The notes beneath the pieces are model-generated. The model saw only the letters and a list, made by a program, of their open reading frames with translations. It made no database searches and was not told where the DNA came from. This document shows positions 60,958-64,000 of a stretch of DNA of 64,000 bases, piece by piece. The stretch spans positions 111,920,171-111,984,170 of the forward strand of contig NC_054702.1 of assembly GCF_016097555.1 (NCBI RefSeq), written 5' to 3'. The number at the start of each line of letters is the position of its first letter. Positions within the stretch are counted from its first letter, which is position 1. This stretch comes from Gigantopelta aegis (taxonomy: Eukaryota > Mollusca > Gastropoda > Neomphalida > Peltospiridae). Position numbers and translations under genes: made by a program.

Positions 60958-61260
60958 TATAGGGTGTGCGATGTAGCCTAGTGGTCAAATGCTCGCCTGC
61001 TGCATGGTCGGTCTAGGATTGATCCCTGGAAGTGGTCCATTGGACTTTTCATTCCTGAAAGTGGATCATGACTAGAATATCAAAGGCTGTGGCATGTGCT
61101 GTCCTGCATGGGATGGTGCATATAAAATATCCCTTGCTACTAATGGAAAAATGTGGGTTTCCTCTAAGACCATATGTCAAAATTACCAAATGTTTGACAT
61201 CCAACAGCCGATGATTAATAAATCAATGTGCTCTTGTGTCAAAAACAAATTTCATTATCA
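60958..61260 (+). mobile_element. tRNA-derived SINE, plus orientation
   Basis: Head gatgtagcctagtggtcaaa (A box) and ggtcggtctaggattgatcc (B box), body cctgcatgggatggtgcata, tail with attaataaatcaatgtgctc. A useful reference copy for the tail variant seen at 1620-1745. Confidence 0.85.
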
Positions 61261-61324
61261 AATATAGCTGTACTACTTTTACAAGTGAGGTATTACAAAG
61301 GGTACTGATTTCTAAAGTTAAGTT

Positions 61325-62085
61325 TGTTTTGTTTAACAACACTACTAGAGCACATTGATTATTAATCATCGGCCATTGGATGTCAAACATATGGTCATTT
61401 TGACATATAATCTTATAGGGCTGAAACAGGTACCCGGGTACTCAAGTATGGGTCAGATACATGTACTACTAAAGTAGTAAATTGATACTCGAGAGTGATC
61501 TCTCCTTTGTAATGAACAATGGCGGACAACAGTCGATCGACCGTTTGAACCCATTTCGAATTGTCGGAAGATAAGTATTTCTGTATCATTGTCGTCTCTC
61601 TTTTTGTCATAAATTTAGTTACAAGATAATTGTATATCCACACATCCAAGTTTTAAATATTTTTATTGAAAAAAATAGTTTACTTTTCTGAAGTTATAGG
61701 TGCTAAATACGACCGAAAAAGGCAGGAAATTGCTTATTTGGCCATCCGAGTTTTAAAAATAAAAATGAGGGGGGGGGCATAACCCCTGGACCCCCCCTAG
61801 TTTACTTGGTTTGCTTTGCAACCTCGGGCAAGGTACTCGTTGAGTAATTCAACGAGTACTCGAGTACCCAATTTCTTACCTGTTTCAGCCCTATAGTCTT
61901 AGAGGAAACATTTTTCCATTAGTAGCAAGGGATCTTTTATATGCACCATCCCACAGACAGGATAGCACATACCACAGCCTTTGATATACCAGTCGTGGTG
62001 TACTGGCTGGAACAAGAAATAGCCCAATGGGCAAACCGACAGCACATCAAGCGAGTGCTTTACACTGGGCCATGTCCTGCCTCAA
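61325..62085 (-). mobile_element. tRNA-derived SINE, minus orientation, split by a hAT MITE
   Basis: Pieces 61325-61415 and 61894-62085 rejoin across the 61416-61893 insertion. The reversed tail (gtttgttttgtttaacaaca) is on the left and the head (gcactcgcttgatgtgctgt in complement) on the right. Confidence 0.85.
61416..61893. mobile_element. hAT MITE with perfect 17-bp ends
   Basis: TAGGGCTGAAACAGGTA on the left and its exact complement on the right. The flanks TAATCTTA (61408-61415) and TAGTCTTA (61894-61901) are an 8-bp duplication with one mismatch, and other SINE copies show the uninterrupted site. 478 bp, no transposase. Confidence 0.88.
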
Positions 62086-62163
62086 ACAAGGAAAAATTAC
62101 AAAATATTTTGACAATTTTTATATTTTAAAAAGCCAGTGCTCATAATAAATAGTATGATGCCA

Positions 62164-62405
62164 ACATATACAGATGGAAAGACATAAGGGAACAGACAGC
62201 AAATGGTGAGTTACCAAAACTTAACACTAGAGCACATTGATTTATTAATCATTGGACATAGTCTTAGAGAGGAAACCCACTACATTTTTCCATCTTTTAT
62301 ATGCACCATCCCAGACGGGACTCGCCGATAATGTCAGCAAGTTAAAACCATGTTATTGACATTCAATCCCACATGACTGATTCAGTCCCACATTACGTTA
62401 TTTTA
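62164..62405. mobile_element. Diverged relative of the 59485-59720 MITE, with SINE fragment
   Basis: The left end matches the MITE at 59485; a minus-strand SINE fragment (about 62225-62320, agagcacattgatttattaa to tgcaccatcccaga) interrupts it. Confidence 0.5.
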
Positions 62406-62427
62406 TAGTGGTTCACCACCAGTAGTG

Positions 62428-62484
62428 GTACATAATGTGTTGTCTGGGACGAGGCTTGGGAGTCCCTGACAACACATTATGTAC
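62428..62484. repeat. Perfect hairpin
   Basis: Arms GTACATAATGTGTTGTCTGG-type and complement (about 21 bp, essentially perfect) around a 13-bp loop. It lies 270 bp downstream of the ATP5PB stop, in its 3' direction. Confidence 0.8.
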
Positions 62485-62644
62485 CCGAGGGTGGAATAGC
62501 TCTGTCCCACATGGATACATAATGGAGGATTATTTTTCTCCCATCCAGTAGATGAAAAACAAGTATTATGGTCACATGATGATCATTAGAAAATCTGCAA
62601 AATGTGTAATTAATAACAAAAAAAACAATCGCTGAAAGGACATA

Positions 62645-62650
62645 TTTATT
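62645..62650 (-). terminator. Probable ATP5PB poly(A) signal
   Basis: AATAAA on the minus strand about 107 bp after the stop codon. Confidence 0.5.
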
Positions 62651-62756
62651 TATCTTAATGTTGTCAGTAAAATGTCTATGATGACAATAATCTATTGTGC
62701 TCGCAGCACACTAGAGTTGTCGGTATATCTGTACAAATCACATCACACTGTCAAGT

Positions 62757-62813
62757 TCAAGCACTAGCCATCTGCTTCAAATTTCCTATACACTTGCTAA
62801 TACTCTCCTTCTC
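62757..62813 (-). CDS. ATP5PB: ATP synthase b subunit, last coding exon
   Basis: After the minus-strand acceptor ttaacag, the 57-bp exon encodes EKESISKCIGNLKQMASA and a TGA. It starts in phase 0, as the previous exon ends. The pattern E-K-E-x-I-x-K-C-I-x-x-L-K matches the C-terminal end of mitochondrial ATP synthase subunit b, part of the peripheral stalk that holds F1 still against the rotor. The protein stops a few residues earlier than mammalian homologues. Confidence 0.88.
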   Translation of the reverse strand, partial: EKESISKCIGNLKQMASA

Positions 62814-63049
62814 CTGTTAAATGAAAAACAAGAATAAAAATAAATCTGGAGATTCAACTACATATTACACTATAATAAAAAAAAAAAAAAAAAATAATAT
62901 AAAAAAAAAAAAAAATCATTTTGAAACTGGCTAATAAATGGGTTTTATGTAGCTTTTCACCAAATAAATTTATCAATTTTTGTTTTGAAATGATTTTACC
63001 TTGGACTACATGCCCATAAAAATTATACAACCAAATAACTTCATTTATT

Positions 63050-63425
63050 TAAAGATTGTCTTATTTCTTTTACGTTCATCAGGGTATAAGCAAAAAAAAA
63101 GCCATGCTCGCATAAGTTTGCGAATATATATATATATATATATATTTTTTCATACCCAGATGAACCTAAAAGACATAACAGACAATACTTATAAATAAAT
63201 TTGAATAATACTTGCTAATAATAACATTAAAAGTTCATACTTTATTTTGAATTATTATTGGTCCAAAACAATAATACTCAAAACAAATTTCCAATATAAA
63301 ATGACGTCATTAGATATGACGATGTTATTTTTACATTCATCAAGAAATGAACAAACTCCAATTGCTATGTCTGGACCAATGGGATGACCTTACATTGTAA
63401 TGAATGTAACGGACATTTAATTATT
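63050..63425 (-). mobile_element. Hairpin-ended dispersed element, copy 2 (ATP5PB last intron)
   Basis: Reverse orientation to the copy at 57066-57470. Its hairpin arms are ttatttcttttacgttcatc and gatgaacctaaaagacataa, with a (TA)n at 63125-63146 in the loop. Confidence 0.7.
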
Positions 63426-63786
63426 TGTAAAACCCCAAACCCAATATAATCCTATACAAATATCTATACAGGATGACCAACAAATTAAATGTGTTTAGTG
63501 TGTTCTAGTTAAACAATAAGGAATTGGCTGCCATTTTCATGAATGCATGACATATTTCTGTTTATTTTTATCACAGATTCCTGTGGTGGAACAGTTTTAA
63601 TGTTTTCAAGTGAATTATACAAATATCATGTGTGAAATGGATTAATTGGTAGTAATTTATCACAAATAAAAGGGAAAAAAGAGGATCAAAATATGGCACT
63701 TGCAACTGATAATGCACCTTTAACTACCATAATTTACTTTATAAATGTTGTCCGATAATTGCAGACTATGAGCAGATGCTATACAT
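63426..63786 (-). other. ATP5PB last intron, remainder
   Basis: AT-rich intron between the hairpin element and the penultimate exon; nothing else seen. Confidence 0.4.
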
Positions 63787-63788
63787 AC

Positions 63789-63890
63789 TTGTTGTGGCGT
63801 TATTCCCTTGATGACGTTGTTGACGATCCAGCGTACCATGTGATCCTGTTCAAACGATCTCTTCACCGACTGCAGCTCCAACTGGTAATC
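63789..63890 (-). CDS. ATP5PB: ATP synthase b subunit, penultimate visible exon
   Basis: Minus-strand acceptor gtttgtaccag and donor CAACAA/gtatgt bound a 102-bp phase-0 exon of 34 codons: DYQLELQSVKRSFEQDHMVR then WIVNNVIKGITPQQ. The run EQxHMxxWVxxxVxxxIxxQQ is characteristic of metazoan mitochondrial subunit b near its C-terminus. The N-terminal membrane hairpin and presequence would be encoded beyond the right edge. INCENP is the neighbouring, convergent gene. Confidence 0.9.
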
Positions 63891-63899
63891 CTGGTACAA

Positions 63900-64000
63900 A
63901 CAAAACACCTTCAGTATCTATCGGCCAACATCTATGTATCAAAACACCTTCAGTATCTATCGGCCAACATCTATGTACCAAAACACCTTCAGTATCTATC
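63900..64000. repeat. 39-bp minisatellite next to the ATP5PB acceptor
   Basis: Two and a half copies of caaaacaccttcagtatcta plus tcggccaacatctatgta start immediately upstream (in gene direction) of the penultimate exon and run off the window. Confidence 0.9.

Overview
The window is animal nuclear DNA: AT-rich, with genes cut into small exons bounded by GT/AG sites, long introns, several retrotransposon and DNA-transposon families, and tRNA-derived SINEs. The SINE tail (ending in a GTCGTTAAATAAAACA-like stretch), the gene set and the style of LINE suggest a mollusc, probably a gastropod; this is inference, not something the sequence proves. No bacterial, viral-genome or CRISPR features are visible.

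Three host genes can be read exon by exon. (1) An R-Ras/RRAS2-type small GTPase on the minus strand: coding exon 1 at 11015-11119, exon 2 at 1882-1969, exon 3 at 1383-1485; the remaining exons lie off the left edge. (2) INCENP, the scaffold of the chromosomal passenger complex, on the plus strand: 17 coding exons from 25498 to 58412 whose phases all join, giving a predicted 1080-residue protein with an N-terminal CEN-box region, a central coiled coil and a C-terminal Aurora-binding IN-box. (3) The last two coding exons of the mitochondrial ATP synthase b subunit (ATP5PB) on the minus strand at 63789-63890 and 62757-62813. R-Ras and INCENP are divergent, about 14 kb apart; INCENP and ATP5PB converge tail to tail.

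Layout: 1-1405, a minisatellite that begins at the 3' end of R-Ras exon 3 and copies the exon end plus its splice donor; 1.5-11 kb, R-Ras introns with SINE pieces, an unidentified 184-residue ORF, two 30-bp minisatellite blocks and an element with iterated GGTAACTTCGG-like inverted ends; 11.3-25.4 kb, divergent intergenic DNA with a solo LTR, a LINE with a 945-codon ORF, large (TA)n tracts, a SINE and a TTAA-flanked element; 25.5-58.4 kb, INCENP, whose introns carry hAT-like, piggyBac-like and pogo-like elements, a 59-bp satellite, and a 7.1-kb hAT-like insertion that itself contains nested SINEs and a near-complete LINE; 58.4-64 kb, INCENP 3' flank, SINEs, a hAT MITE and ATP5PB.

The most unusual structure is the exon-junction minisatellite in R-Ras. 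The nesting in INCENP intron 9, the iterated-end element at 7.3-8.8 kb and the 2A-like motif in the LINE ORF follow. None of the three host genes shows a disabling mutation in the part visible.
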